Source: Nipponacmea schrenckii
Taxonomy: Eukaryota > Mollusca > Gastropoda > Lottiidae
Length of the DNA: 64,000 bases
Reading direction: 5' to 3'
Assembly (NCBI GenBank): GCA_030562195.1
Contig: CM060201.1
Coordinates: 20,472,454-20,536,453 of the forward strand
In this document: in pieces, positions 35,736 to 45,347 of the stretch
Position numbering within the stretch: position 1 is the first letter of the stretch
How the letters are laid out: every line of letters begins with the position of its first letter
Translations under genes and position numbers: made by a program
Notes under the pieces: generated by a model
The model's database searches: none
Seen by the model: the letters and a program-made list of their open reading frames with translations, nothing else
Told to the model about the DNA's origin: nothing

Positions 35736-36800
35736 AATAAGTCGGTCTGTGTATTGTAGAAGTGTTTGGTCGGTTTACTTTGACTGATAGTAAAGTGTTT
35801 TGGGAGGTAATGGGTATGGGGTAATTTTTAAAAATGGTTTTTGTTATTGGTGGGAATTGTTTGGGGTTTAATTTTACGATGTTTTGGTTTTTTAGTTAAA
35901 AGAGTTATTTGGTTAAGGAAAAAGTTTTGGGCTTTATTTAAAATTTTGGGGGGGGTTTAAAATTTTTGACTGAAAAGGAAATTTTTTTAAAAAAGTTTTA
36001 AAAAAAGAATATTTTGAGTTAAATAATTTAAAAATTTGGCCTTGATTTAAATTTTTTTTAATTTGTATAAAATTTTGTTTTATTTGTTTAAATTAATTGA
36101 GTTTTTAAGTTAAGGAAAAAAGCCCCCTTTTTTTATTGAAGGGGAAATTTTGGTTTTTAATTTGGGCTATTAAATTTTTTTATAAGTGGGAAAAAGTAAA
36201 AAAAAGAAAAATAAGGTATAATAAGGGGGTTGTGTATTGGAAAAAAAGTGTTTGGTCGGTTAAAATTTTACTGGGAAAATAAAGTGTTTTAAAATGTAGT
36301 TTTAAAAGATAAAAAAAGAAAAGGGATTAAAAAAGGGGGTCTGGTTTTTGGAAAAAAAGTGTTTTCGGGGTTAATTTGAAAAAAATTTAAAAATAAAAAA
36401 AGGGGTTTTGTATAAGAAAAAAAATATGGGGAAAAAGGAAAATTAAAGTTGGTCTGGTATTTAAAAATGTTTGGTCGGTTTTTTAAAAAAAAAAATTTTG
36501 AAAAAAAAAAAAAAAATGGGAAAAAAAAAAAAGGTTTTAAAAAAAAAAAGGGTTTTTAAAAAAAATTTGGTTTAAAAAAAAAAGGTTTTAAAAAAAAAAA
36601 TTTTTGGGTCAAAAGGGGTTTTTTGGGAAAAAAAATTTTTTTTTTTTCCAAAAAATTTTTTTAAAAAAATTTTAAAATTTTTTAACTTTTTTTTTTTTCC
36701 CCCAAAATTTTGTTTTTTTTCCCAAAAGGGTTTTTTTTTTGGAAACCCTTTTTTTTTTTTTTGGGGAAAAATTTTAGGGTTTTTTTTTTAAAAAGGGGGT
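35736..36800 (-). repeat. Unit A, inverted copy with corrupted bases
   Basis: Begins as unit A (ataagtcggtctgtgtattg). From about 35805 it dissolves into runs of A, T and G in which unit A words are still recognisable (for example ttttacgatgttttggtttt for ttttacgatgttctctggta). By 36480-36790 it is almost pure homopolymer runs. Clean unit A resumes at 36801. I read this as low-quality consensus, not biology. Confidence 0.75.
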
Positions 36801-37150
36801 TTTAGATTTTACGATGTTCTCTGGTAAGGAGTTCCATGAGTTGATTAGTCTGATAGAGAAAAAGTTCTGTCTTTATTTCAAGTCTTGGGTGGGGTTGAAC
36901 AAGCTTTTTACAAGATGGCTGAACAAGGAAGTTTTTTTGAAAATACCGAATTAAAATATCAGAATACTTTAAGAGTTGATCTACATAATTAATTATTCAG
37001 CCAATTGATTTAACATTTTTAAATAATTTAATTTGTATAAAAGTTTTGTTACTTACTTAGTTTTCAAGTCTCGAATTGATCGTCTATTACAGTCTAAAGA
37101 AGAACCACCAAGCTCCGTTTCTCTATAAAATGACGCTTAGCAGGGAAGTA
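36801..37150 (-). repeat. Unit A, inverted partial copy
   Basis: Clean sequence from ttttagattttacgatgttc to the tacttccctg end (inverted), the mirror of the start of the 1061 unit. Confidence 0.75.
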
Positions 37151-37650
37151 TTTGTTGTTATATGGCCTATATAAGAATTTCTATATCCGAGGTATAGGCT
37201 AATAGGAATAACCCATTATTTCTTCCATACACGTCGAATATCCTATCAATATAGACTAGCTCACAAACAGGTTTCTAAATATATCTATATTACGTCTATA
37301 GGAATATTATTTATATGATCTTTGTGTAGAAGCAGTGGTGTTTCTTTTTAATGTATCGAGATTTAAAAAATGTTTTATTCGGGTTTCCCCTTACTTCTAT
37401 ACATTTCGACAATGTTCCCCTTACCAGTAAGATCTCTATAGTAGGCTGTAATTTCGAATTCCCTTTTCTTTACTTCCTAATATCATAAATAAACATTTGT
37501 TATTATTTCTTTTTAACATCGTGTCAACGGAAAAACATTCTAAACTGAAATTTGGAAAAAGAAGGACAAAAAAATGTGATCATAGATTACTTTGAGTGTT
37601 TCTGACGAAGGCATTAAGCCGAAACGTTATTAAACAGGACACTTTTTTTT
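37151..37650 (-). repeat. Segment P, inverted full copy
   Basis: Mirror of 567-1060 including gacgaaggcattaagccgaa at about 37603. A T-run (about 37644-37656) follows it, then the putative promoter. Confidence 0.6.
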
Positions 37651-37831
37651 TTTTTCAAGCTTTTAACATTTGTTGTCTGAAGCCAAATGTACAATTAGAT
37701 TTACTTCCCTTGATTTTTTATTTTAACCAATCAAAAAACGTTTAAGAAAATTTAAATAAAATTGACCAATCAGCGGTAAGTTAAATCTAGTCGGAATTTA
37801 GAGCGGAAATTCGAACTGTAATTTTGTCAAC
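37651..37831 (+). promoter_or_regulatory. Putative promoter with two CCAAT boxes
   Basis: CCAAT at 37727-37731 (aaCCAATcaa) and 37766-37770 (gaCCAATcag), 101 and 62 bp upstream of the ATG at 37832. The second matches the NF-Y consensus well. Such pairs are common in TATA-less promoters of cell-cycle genes (known); that this one is active is inference. A 5' splice-like gcggtaag at 37774 could mean an untranslated exon. Confidence 0.4.
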
Positions 37832-37843
37832 ATGGAGTCGGAG
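37832..37843 (+). CDS. Basic Ser/Pro-rich protein gene, first coding exon (MESE)
   Basis: ATG GAG TCG GAG, then donor gtttgt. Phase 0 matches the next exon (38454). The donor is weaker than the usual gtaagt/gtgagt. The exon lies within the inverted repeat, and its mirror is 364-375. I chose this ATG because of its distance to the CCAAT boxes and the phase agreement. Confidence 0.4.
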
Positions 37844-38453
37844 GTTTGTTCACTTTTCATTTTATAAGATTATTCAATAAAACAGAGTAAATATTTTGTT
37901 TTTTGGGTGAAATATTTGTAGATTGATCTTTTGTTAGTTAGAAGCCAGTCATGGGTATTTGACGAGTTGAAAGATCTCCAGGAACTGACCTTACTAAACC
38001 ATTGGATTGGTGTACGGTTTGTTCGGTTGGGTGGGAATAGATAGATAGAAAAATTTTATTTACAGTCGGTAGTTTTCAAAAGATAACAAACTTACGCACC
38101 CCCAACTTCCCCTAAAGCTATCGATTTGAAACTTGGCAGAGGGGTACGTATAGGCCAAAGTGTGTGGAATATTCACAGCAAATTTCAGACATTCCGACCA
38201 TTCCTTCTATATTTGGTGGGGTGTAAGTAAAACAGTGCCGAAGATTAAATGTCTTTTATGGTAGTGATTTTACAGACCCTGTAGTAATTAAAAATATGTA
38301 GACCTAGCCTGTGAGTGTGGATAAAGTGCTCTACCTAATCACATACTGTCTAGCTAGATGAATGAAGTTTTGTGTACCCTGTTAAAAGAAGTAGGTCACT
38401 GTATATTTAGAGTCTGTAGGCCCTACTTATTCAATTATTTTTTACTATTTTAG

Positions 38454-38572
38454 AGAAAGCCATTAGCAAGTCGTAATATTCCTGTTGGAACTTCCAGACT
38501 TCCGATGCCAGGAAGTAAATTAAGACCTCCATCAACAACTCTAAAAGAGCTCGAAGTCCAGAAATAGAGGAG
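38454..38572 (+). CDS. Basic Ser/Pro-rich protein gene, exon 2
   Basis: Acceptor tttttactattttag, donor gaggag|gtgaga. It reads RKPLASRNIPVGTSRLPMPG, continues SKLRPPS in phase 0, and ends in another frame as SKRARSPEIEE. A one-base loss near catcaacaactc (38531-38541) explains the switch: the exon is 119 bp where 120 would keep phase 0 into exon 3. Without it the protein would stop at TAG 38565-38567. The composition (basic, Ser/Pro, RxPxxGS-like) resembles the disordered tail of kinesin-14 motors of the KIFC1/HSET type, which binds microtubules or DNA-associated factors. This is only a resemblance; the motor domain is not in the window. Confidence 0.45.
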
Positions 38573-38689
38573 GTGAGAAAGTGAACATTATTTCTTGGAA
38601 ATTTGAACCTTGGACAATTTTGTTGTTGTTGATTTATTTGAATGTAAAAAACAGTTTTCTGTGCCAATTGTTCTGTGTCTGATTGAGGA

Positions 38690-39404
38690 GGAGGGTGGAA
38701 AGGGAAAATGGCAGTGAGGTGTGTGGAGGAAACTGGCAGGAGGAGGGTGGAGGAAACTGGCAGTGAGGAGGGTGGAGGAAACTGGCAGTGAGGGGGTGGA
38801 GGAAACTGGCAGTGAGGAGTGTGGAGGAAACTGGCAGGAGCAGGGTGGAGGAAACTGGCAGGAGGAGGGTGGAGGAAACTGGCAGTGAGGAGGGTGGAGG
38901 AAACTGGCAGTGAGGAGGGTGGAGGAAACTGGCAGTGAGGAGGGTGGAGGAAACTGGCAGGAGGGGTGGAGGAAACTGGCAGGAGGAGGGTGGAGGAAAC
39001 TGGCAGGAGGAGGGTGGAGGAAACTGGCAGTGAGGAGGGTGGAGGAAACTGGCAGTGAGGAGTGTGGAGGAAACTGGCAGGAGGAGGGTGGAGGAAACTG
39101 GCAGGAGGAGGGTGGAGGAAACTGGCAGGAGGAGGGTGGAGGAAACTGGCAGTGAGGAGGGTGGAGGAAACTGGCAGTGAGGAGGGTGGAGGAAACTGGC
39201 AGTGAGGAGTGTGGAGGAAACTGGCAGTGAGGAGTGTGGAGGAAACTGGCAGTGAGGAGGGTGGAGGAAACTGGCAGTGAGGAGGTGGAGGAAACTGGCA
39301 GTGAGGAGTGTGGAGGAAAATGGCAGTAGGAGGGTGGAGGAAACTGGCAGTGAGGAGGGTGGAGGAAACTGGCAGGAGCAGGGTGGAGGAAACTGGCAGG
39401 AAGA
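38690..39404 (+). repeat. 24/25-bp minisatellite, about 29 copies
   Basis: Units gtggaggaaactggcagtga + gga and gtggaggaaactggcaggag + gag alternate irregularly, so lengths of 24 and 25 bp mix. It lies in the intron between exons 2 and 3. Purine-rich plus strand. Apparent Glu/Gly-rich frames are by-products. Confidence 0.93.
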
Positions 39405-39856
39405 TTTAGATCAGTGTTAGGTCAACCCTTGTCACTGGTTTGCCAATCAAATTGACCAATCATACATTATTGCCAGAAATATATTTATTGCCAACCAGTA
39501 ATAGTGTTCACATCTCAGCACCAAAATTTGAGCCTTTGAATCCATGTTTGTCCAGAATTATTCATGTTTGAAAGTTGAAATGACAACTTTTCTTTTCTTA
39601 ATCTTTAAATGACATTTAGTAAAGGTGTTTGATAAAATAAACAAATTCTTCTGGAATACAATTACTATTGCCTTTTCTCAAATCATATGAAATACTAGGC
39701 CTAGAGCTGAGTACAGCACTTTGCTTGGCGTTCGACATTCTGCACCATAGTTTAAAGGCCCTTTCGAACATATAGATAAAAATACAAGTTGTGAAATCTA
39801 AATCAATCCGTAGGAATGGCGAGTTATTTTACCGATTTTTTGTTTGAAATTTTCAG
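39405..39856 (+). other. Intron sequence, nothing recognised
   Basis: Ordinary AT-rich intron sequence between the minisatellite and exon 3. It contains one TAGGCCTA octamer near 39697. Confidence 0.5.
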
Positions 39857-40034
39857 CCCCGTGACAAGAATTCTGGGAAGAAACGATGTTTGGAGAAAAC
39901 AAACAGTGATACTGGACTGAACTCAGCGAAGTCATCCAACAACGGCCCTTCAAGTAGATCTCATCTTACTGCCGTTAAGTCAGCTATAAATACTCAACGT
40001 TCTTCAGGGCTAGCACGCACCTCCAGCAAAACTG
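39857..40034 (+). CDS. Basic Ser/Pro-rich protein gene, exon 3
   Basis: Acceptor gaaattttcag, donor actg|gtaaaa. Phase 0 at the start and phase 1 at the end. Reads PRDKNSGKKRCLEKTNSDTG and continues with Ser/Asn/Lys/Arg-rich sequence ending SSGLARTSSKTG. No stop in frame. It has the same low-complexity basic character as exon 2, so one protein with a long disordered N-terminal region is likely. The next exon is not found. Confidence 0.5.
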
Positions 40035-40366
40035 GTAAAAAAAAAACATGGCTTATTATTTTCCTCGAGTATTGTGATATCTTATTCAATAATTTGTTTG
40101 TTGCCTAGATTGTTGCCTAGAGACTACCGTAATGTGATATAGATGTTTTTGCCTAATCCTTAACGTTACCAAATAATAAGTCCTTATGCTATAAAATAAA
40201 TTAGGTTTATTGAGGACACTGGATGTGTTTAGGATGTCGCTAATATTTCTATAACCTCTTTCAAAAAGGTTACCTTGAACACATTGCTTGTCTACAATTT
40301 ACTATAATAACCAAGAAAAGCAATGAATATTCATAATTGTTGTTATTCAAGACAACCATTGGATGC
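40035..40366 (+). other. Intron sequence, nothing recognised
   Basis: Follows the donor at 40035. AT-rich, no open frame of interest. Confidence 0.4.
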
Positions 40367-41107
40367 CATGTATAACTGCTGTGCTGTAGAACCCCATGTA
40401 TAACTGCTATGCTATAGAACCCTATGTATAACTGCTATGCTATAGAACCCCATGTATAACTGCTATTCTACAGAACCCCATGTATAACTGCTGTGCTATA
40501 GAACCCCATGTATAACTGCTGTGCTATAGAACCCCGCGTATAACTGCTATGCTATAGAACCCCATGTATAACTGCTATTCTACAGAACCCCATGTATAAC
40601 TGCTGTGCTATAGAACCCCATGTATAACTGCTGTGCTATAGAACCCCGCGTATAACTGCTGTGCTATAGAACCCCATGTATAACTGCTGTGCTATAGAAC
40701 CCCATGTATAACTGCTGTGCTATAGAACCCCATGTATAACTGCTGTGCTATAGAAGCCCATATATAACTGCTGTGCTATAGAAGCCCATGTATAACTGCT
40801 GTGCTATAGAACCCCATGTATAACTGCTATGCTATAGAACCCCGTGTATAACTGCTGTGCTATAGAAGCCCATGTATAACTGCTATGCTATAGAACCCCA
40901 TGTATAACTGCTGTGCTATAGAACCCCGTGTATAACTGCTGTGCTATAGAACCCCATGTATAACTGCTGTGCTATAGAACCCCGTGTATAACTGCTGTGC
41001 TATAGAACCCCATGTATAACTGCTATGCTATAGAACCCCATGTATAACTCCTGTGCTATAGAACCCCATGTATAACTGCTGTGCTATAGAACCCCATGTA
41101 TAACTGC
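40367..41107 (+). repeat. 29-bp minisatellite, about 25 copies
   Basis: Unit catgtataactgctgtgcta + tagaacccc. Variants: tgctat/tgctgt, atgt/gcgt/gtgt, accc/agcc, ctatag/ctacag. Confidence 0.95.
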
Positions 41108-42630
41108 TTCTCTCCAAATATAGGCCTACATGTTTTGCAGTTTGTAGACATCTCTACATCAATCTATTTTTTTTTTCTTTATACATCAAAGAAAGCATTT
41201 ATTTGCACCATTATAATTTTGATTCTGATGTCATTTTGATCGCGGATTCCATTAAACCTAATGCATTTTATGTCACTGGCTACCGAAAGCCACGACATGT
41301 ATTAATATATAGGCCTATGCAGTACCCCTGTAATTTATCTTTAAACGCGTTCAAATTAGTAGAAATTGTCCAAATGAAAATTGGAACTAGTAGGCCTACC
41401 AAATTCTACGTCGTCATATTGTCTATGTCCAGTAAACTAAATTGGTTGCAATAGGCCTGATGAATAGGCTACGGCTTTTGAAATGATACCATGGTTGTTC
41501 AAAAATCAATGAGACGGAATCAGTGTTGGAAATATATAGGCCTATTTATGAATTAAAAGCAAATAATTTGCACAGAACCACTTGGGAGAAATTAATATAT
41601 AAATTCTGTATAGCAAAACATTGCTTACAAAAGGTCAACATACATGGAAATCTAACTTTCAATAGGGACTCTATTTTGCATCAACATCAAAGGAAAAGTT
41701 CCAGCACCTTATAATTAATCATGACGCAACAATCAGTGCGGATGGTTTTTATTGTAAAATGATACATTTTAACCCCGCGAAACTTAGGATGGTAGTCTCG
41801 ATTGTCAACTATCAAAATGCTATTGAAGTTAACAGTTTATCTGGATATTCGAGACTATTTCCAATTAACTGAAAATTTGGAGAAAAAAATTAATCCGCAA
41901 ACATCATTATTTAGAACACTATTTATTCCGAAGTCAAAGAGGTAAGTTGGACAAAAAGGCTGCTTGTCACAAAAATTATTATTATTTCTCTTTTCGATGT
42001 TTTGACTCAAGGCATTCAACACCTCTAGGCCTATCCTTATTTTAACTGACAGCTAAGATCATCACCAATCTCGCAACTTTAACTTACGCCTGTCGGAAGA
42101 CTAGATCTAGTCTTTCAATCATGCAAATGCATCGAAATCAGTGCTGAACAAATTTTTTTTTTTAACACCAGGCCTATCGTATTCAGGTTAACATCTACAA
42201 TTCCTCATCTTTTACAAACGTCAATTCCAGATAGATCTAACCGACGAAAGTTGAGCGCTATTTGTATATCGACGATTTAGTCTAGGCTAGGCCTTTTTTC
42301 TCAACCCATTATTTGTGTTCTTAGAACTCAAAACGTTGCTTTTTTACTTATTAATATGTATGTATTCTAATTTCTATAGAAGTAAGTTAGGTCCTGAAAT
42401 ACACCTGTTCAAAGTTTTGAGGCCTTCCGGTTATATCTTCTTTTATCTTTTAAATTATGATAGTTATTTTTTTTTTTTTTTTTTTTATGTAGAATAGAAA
42501 ATATCAATATATAACTGCTATTAATTAGTAAATATATTTAATATCTTTTTGTCTTAAGCCATTGAGGTAAGTCATAAAATTATCACATTTACTGCAGTTG
42601 ATTAACTTGTGATGGATGTCTTAAAAGTTT
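41108..42630. other. Unassigned AT-rich sequence with clustered TAGGCCTA
   Basis: No gene I can support. Five copies of the palindrome TAGGCCTA lie at about 41122, 41311, 41391, 41537 and 42027. A T-run of about 22 occurs near 42468. The short open frames have no coding look. Confidence 0.4.
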
Positions 42631-43205
42631 GGGATATGGTCAAAATGGTCCCAAACCAAAATGGTAATATTTCAATAACATTTTAATACTGTCAAAATAA
42701 GGAAGGAGGTTAAGTTCATATTAGACATAATTACACTAATCTCAATTAATAATCATTAATGATTTAAGTTAATTAAAAGGTAAGTGGGATTAAATATGTT
42801 GAAAGTGATTTGTTGGAACCAAGTTTACCATCTGCAAGTTCAGATCCTGAGTTACTTCTAAGAATTGCAAATCGCTGCAAAACTGGACATTTGATGAAAT
42901 GTATGATTTCTAATTCATGTGCTAAGCAGAGGCATGTTTTCAAGGCTTGGGAAACCTTTGAAACCTGGGATGTGACTCCCATGAGACTGTTGGAATTAAT
43001 TGAACAGGTGCATAGTCCTATAAGATGTGAATCATTAGATGTGAAAGTTTGTGAAAAAGATGCTAGTGTGAAACGCGAATTATTTTTTTGAAAAGTGCTA
43101 AAAAAAAAATGAAACCTAACCTTTCTTTAATTTGGGGCCATTTTGACTAATTCAAAGGGCCATTTTGACCAAATTTTGGTACAGGGGCCATTTTGACTAT
43201 AACCC
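42631..43205. mobile_element. 575-bp DNA transposon with GGG(A/T)TAT TIRs, family unknown
   Basis: Left end GGGATATGGTCAAAATGG and right end CCATTTTGACTATAACCC are imperfect inverted repeats. The flanks aaaagttt (42623-42630) and aacagttt (43206-43213) form an 8-bp target duplication with one mismatch. Near the right end GGCCATTTTGAC is repeated three times. Eight-bp duplications are known for hAT and P elements, among others. I cannot decide between them. Confidence 0.55.
42801..43091 (+). pseudogene. Unrecognised coding remnant inside the 575-bp TIR element
   Basis: An open frame of about 95 codons, starting before or at ATG 42810 and ending at TGA. It includes SDPELLLRIANRCKTGHLMK and ETFETWDVTPMRLLELIEQ. 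Composition (Cys, Trp, Leu, mixed charge) looks protein-like, not like random AT-rich DNA. I know no family for it. It may be a piece of a transposase or of a gene captured by the element. Confidence 0.35.
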
Positions 43206-43534
43206 AACAGTTTTACCATCCATGATCAATTTCAGTTAGGATTGATTTTGATATTTCTCTTTGAACAATCTCCCTTACATAAAATTGAATTTATGACAAA
43301 TTATAAATAAAGCCAAGTCTCTTGACTAAAAACATTATATAAGTATCAACAAAATATCACAGTAAGATATAGTTTAGATCAATTTTTTTGTGCATATCTC
43401 AAAATAACACTTTATAATGATAAAGCCTTTTATTTCATAAACAAGTGCCACATGAAACTTTAAAAAGATAAAAGAAAAAATAAATTCCATAGTTAAAGTA
43501 CCGTAGTTATAAAAACTCAATTTTCTTCCAGCAA
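43206..43534. other. AT-rich upstream region, nothing recognised
   Basis: Ends in acceptor-like tttcttccag at 43534, just before the coiled-coil frame. This could be an intron end or the 5' region of a retroelement-like unit. Confidence 0.35.
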
Positions 43535-43979
43535 ATTAAAATGGCATCACAGATGAAAATACACATATACGAATCTAAATGTAATCCGACAGCTAAAAGT
43601 GTAGAATTAGACTACATTATAAGAGCTACACAACACAGTGTCCTTACTAATAATCTCCCTCAACTTAATGAGGACTTAAAAAAATTGAATACCACTGTTG
43701 GTCAATTTTCCCGTGTAACTGCTGCTTTTCTTCAGCAAAATTTGATGTTCAAACATCTGAAAAAGAAACCGATGAAAAAATTAAAATCTTGCAAGAAAAA
43801 TTAAAATGCCAAGAAAGGGAAAGTAAAAAACAATTAAATAATTTGCAAATGAAAATTGATACACTTACTAAGGAAAATTCAGATATAAAACTCAAGAATG
43901 AGACCTTGGAATCCAATCTTTCATTTTTAACAGATGATTCTGATTTTCAAACTGTAATAACTTCAAAACCACTCACAGA

Positions 43980-44882
43980 TAGTGCTGGCACGATATATCG
44001 TTGAATCGATGTATCGCGATACGACATGCCACGATACGCGTATCGTATCGCGGGGTCCTGTATCGATACTTGACGATACATGGTATTCATAAAAAATAGT
44101 AGACAATGTTTTATTTACTTGTCGGTTATCAGTATATTACATCGTAAATTTCTTTAGCAAACTTCACTGAAATCCATTGTTTTAAATAACTTACAAGACG
44201 GTGGATATAAGCCACCCTATGGTCTTTATTACCTAATTACCACAGACCGGGTTGAATTCATTTTCGTAAGCTTGCACATATTTAATAGTCGGTGGAAGTT
44301 ATTAAATCCTAAGGTTTACGCTAATAAAATAACGTGGACCAAATTGAAATTAGTTCCGTCAGTACCAAAACATGGTCAATTAATTTTAGTTTTGTAATTT
44401 AGACATAATCATTCAAGAGTATATAAAAAATAAAATTCCGGGTCAATCAAATTGAAATTTGTATCCACCACTTAAGTTTAGAATTATGATTCCACAAAAA
44501 CGTATACGAAACGAATGAACGTCGTAGATACTACATAAAAAAAAATGGCTGACAGTGACAACATACAAATCGAAAATGCCCCCGCGAAATATAAGTCTAA
44601 AGTTTGGAAAAACTTTGGGTTTCTCAAAGGGGATTCAAACAAGGCAATCTGTAAGCTTTGTAAAACAATTTTGAAATATTCAGGAAACACAACTAATTTA
44701 TATACTCACATGAAAAGACACCATTCGAATGATGAATCTTTTAGATGAAAACGAAAGTAGCAATAGCAGCGGAAGTAAGCGTTACTTTTATCTATTACCC
44801 CATATCGCGATACGTATCGTATCGTGACCCTTGTATCGCAATACGTATCGTATCGTGGCATTACTGGCAATACCCAGCACTA
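43980..44882 (+). mobile_element. hAT-like transposon, 903 bp, with BED zinc-finger remnant
   Basis: Ends TAGTGCTGG...CCAGCACTA are inverted, flanked by 8-bp duplications ctcacaga (43972-43979) and ctaacaga (44883-44890), one mismatch. Just inside both ends are tatcgcgatacg/cgtatcgtatcg palindromic repeats. Removing it joins the host frame. It is too short for a full hAT transposase, so it is a deletion derivative. Confidence 0.75.
44545..44748 (+). pseudogene. BED-type zinc finger, N-terminal remnant of hAT transposase
   Basis: A 67-codon frame from ATG 44545. Contains an aromatic-rich start (YKSKVWKNFGFLK), then C-K-L-C, then TTNLYTHMKRHH, which together form the C-x2-C ... H-x3-H pattern of BED fingers found at the N-terminus of hAT transposases. 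The RNase-H-like catalytic domain and the C-terminal dimerisation region are absent. It may still bind the element's ends (inference), but it is not an active transposase. Confidence 0.75.
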
Positions 44883-45108
44883 CTAACAGATACACAAAAA
44901 ACAGATGATTCATTAAATGCCTCTGCTTCTAATATAAAAGATAATACTGAACCAGAACAAAGTTCAGAAACTCATAAAAGAAAGCATGTCTTGGAACAAG
45001 ATGATCAAAAAGAACCAGCTTTCAAAAAATAAATGAACAAAACATAATATTTTTTAATTTATGTGACCTGAATACTTTTATTTATGTATATTTCAGCTGT
45101 CTAATGGT

Positions 45109-45342
45109 ATGGACGAAAGTAATTGTGAAGACAAATTAATAAATACAATGCAATCTAATTCTCCTTCCACTAATGTGGATGGAGATCTAATTAATAAGTC
45201 TGCAGAAAATTTAATTCTGAAAGACATAACTTGTAATTTGGCATCACCAATTAAGGATGATGATATTAAACAATTACCTAAGATAGTAATTGAAGTAACC
45301 CAATCTAACAACAAAATATCGTTGACAAGGGTGTTGAAGTAG
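45109..45342 (+). CDS. Acidic linker upstream of the SGNH domain
   Basis: Open from ATG 45109 (MDESNCEDKLINTMQSNSP) to TAG 45340. An acceptor-like atatttcag lies at 45089-45097. An A-run near 45311 (aacaacaaaatatc) holds a probable one-base error or mutation: in the next frame the sequence VDKGVEVEK leads without a stop into the SGNH ATG at 45348. So this segment and the SGNH domain were probably one reading frame. Confidence 0.45.
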   Translation: MDESNCEDKLINTMQSNSPSTNVDGDLINKSAENLILKDITCNLASPIKDDDIKQLPKIVIEVTQSNNKISLTRVLK

Positions 45343-45347
45343 AAAAA

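Larger units (their letters stand above)
43535..45032 (+). pseudogene. Coiled-coil protein, split by hAT element and one frame shift
   Basis: First part, from ATG 43541: MASQMKIHIYESKCNPTAKS, then a region rich in Leu/Asn with FSRVTAAFLQQ. A one-base change in the AAAATTT run near 43738 switches the frame. After it a heptad-like coiled coil follows (KEKLKCQE-like, then KKQLNNLQMKIDTLTKENSD), up to VITSKPLTD. There a 903-bp hAT element is inserted. The same frame resumes after it with TQKTDDSLNASASNIKD and ends DQKEPAFKK, stop at 45030. Function unknown. It directly precedes the SGNH domain and may be the N-terminal part of the same product. Confidence 0.55.

Noticed and set aside
36480..36790. 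Possible simple-sequence regulatory or structural element made of A, T and G runs
   Set aside because: Neighbouring words show it is a corrupted unit A copy, so the pattern is technical.
38910..39155. Glu/Gly/Trp-rich frame MRRVEETGSEEGGG
   Set aside because: Compositional by-product of the 24/25-bp minisatellite; units of 24 and 25 bp change the frame repeatedly.
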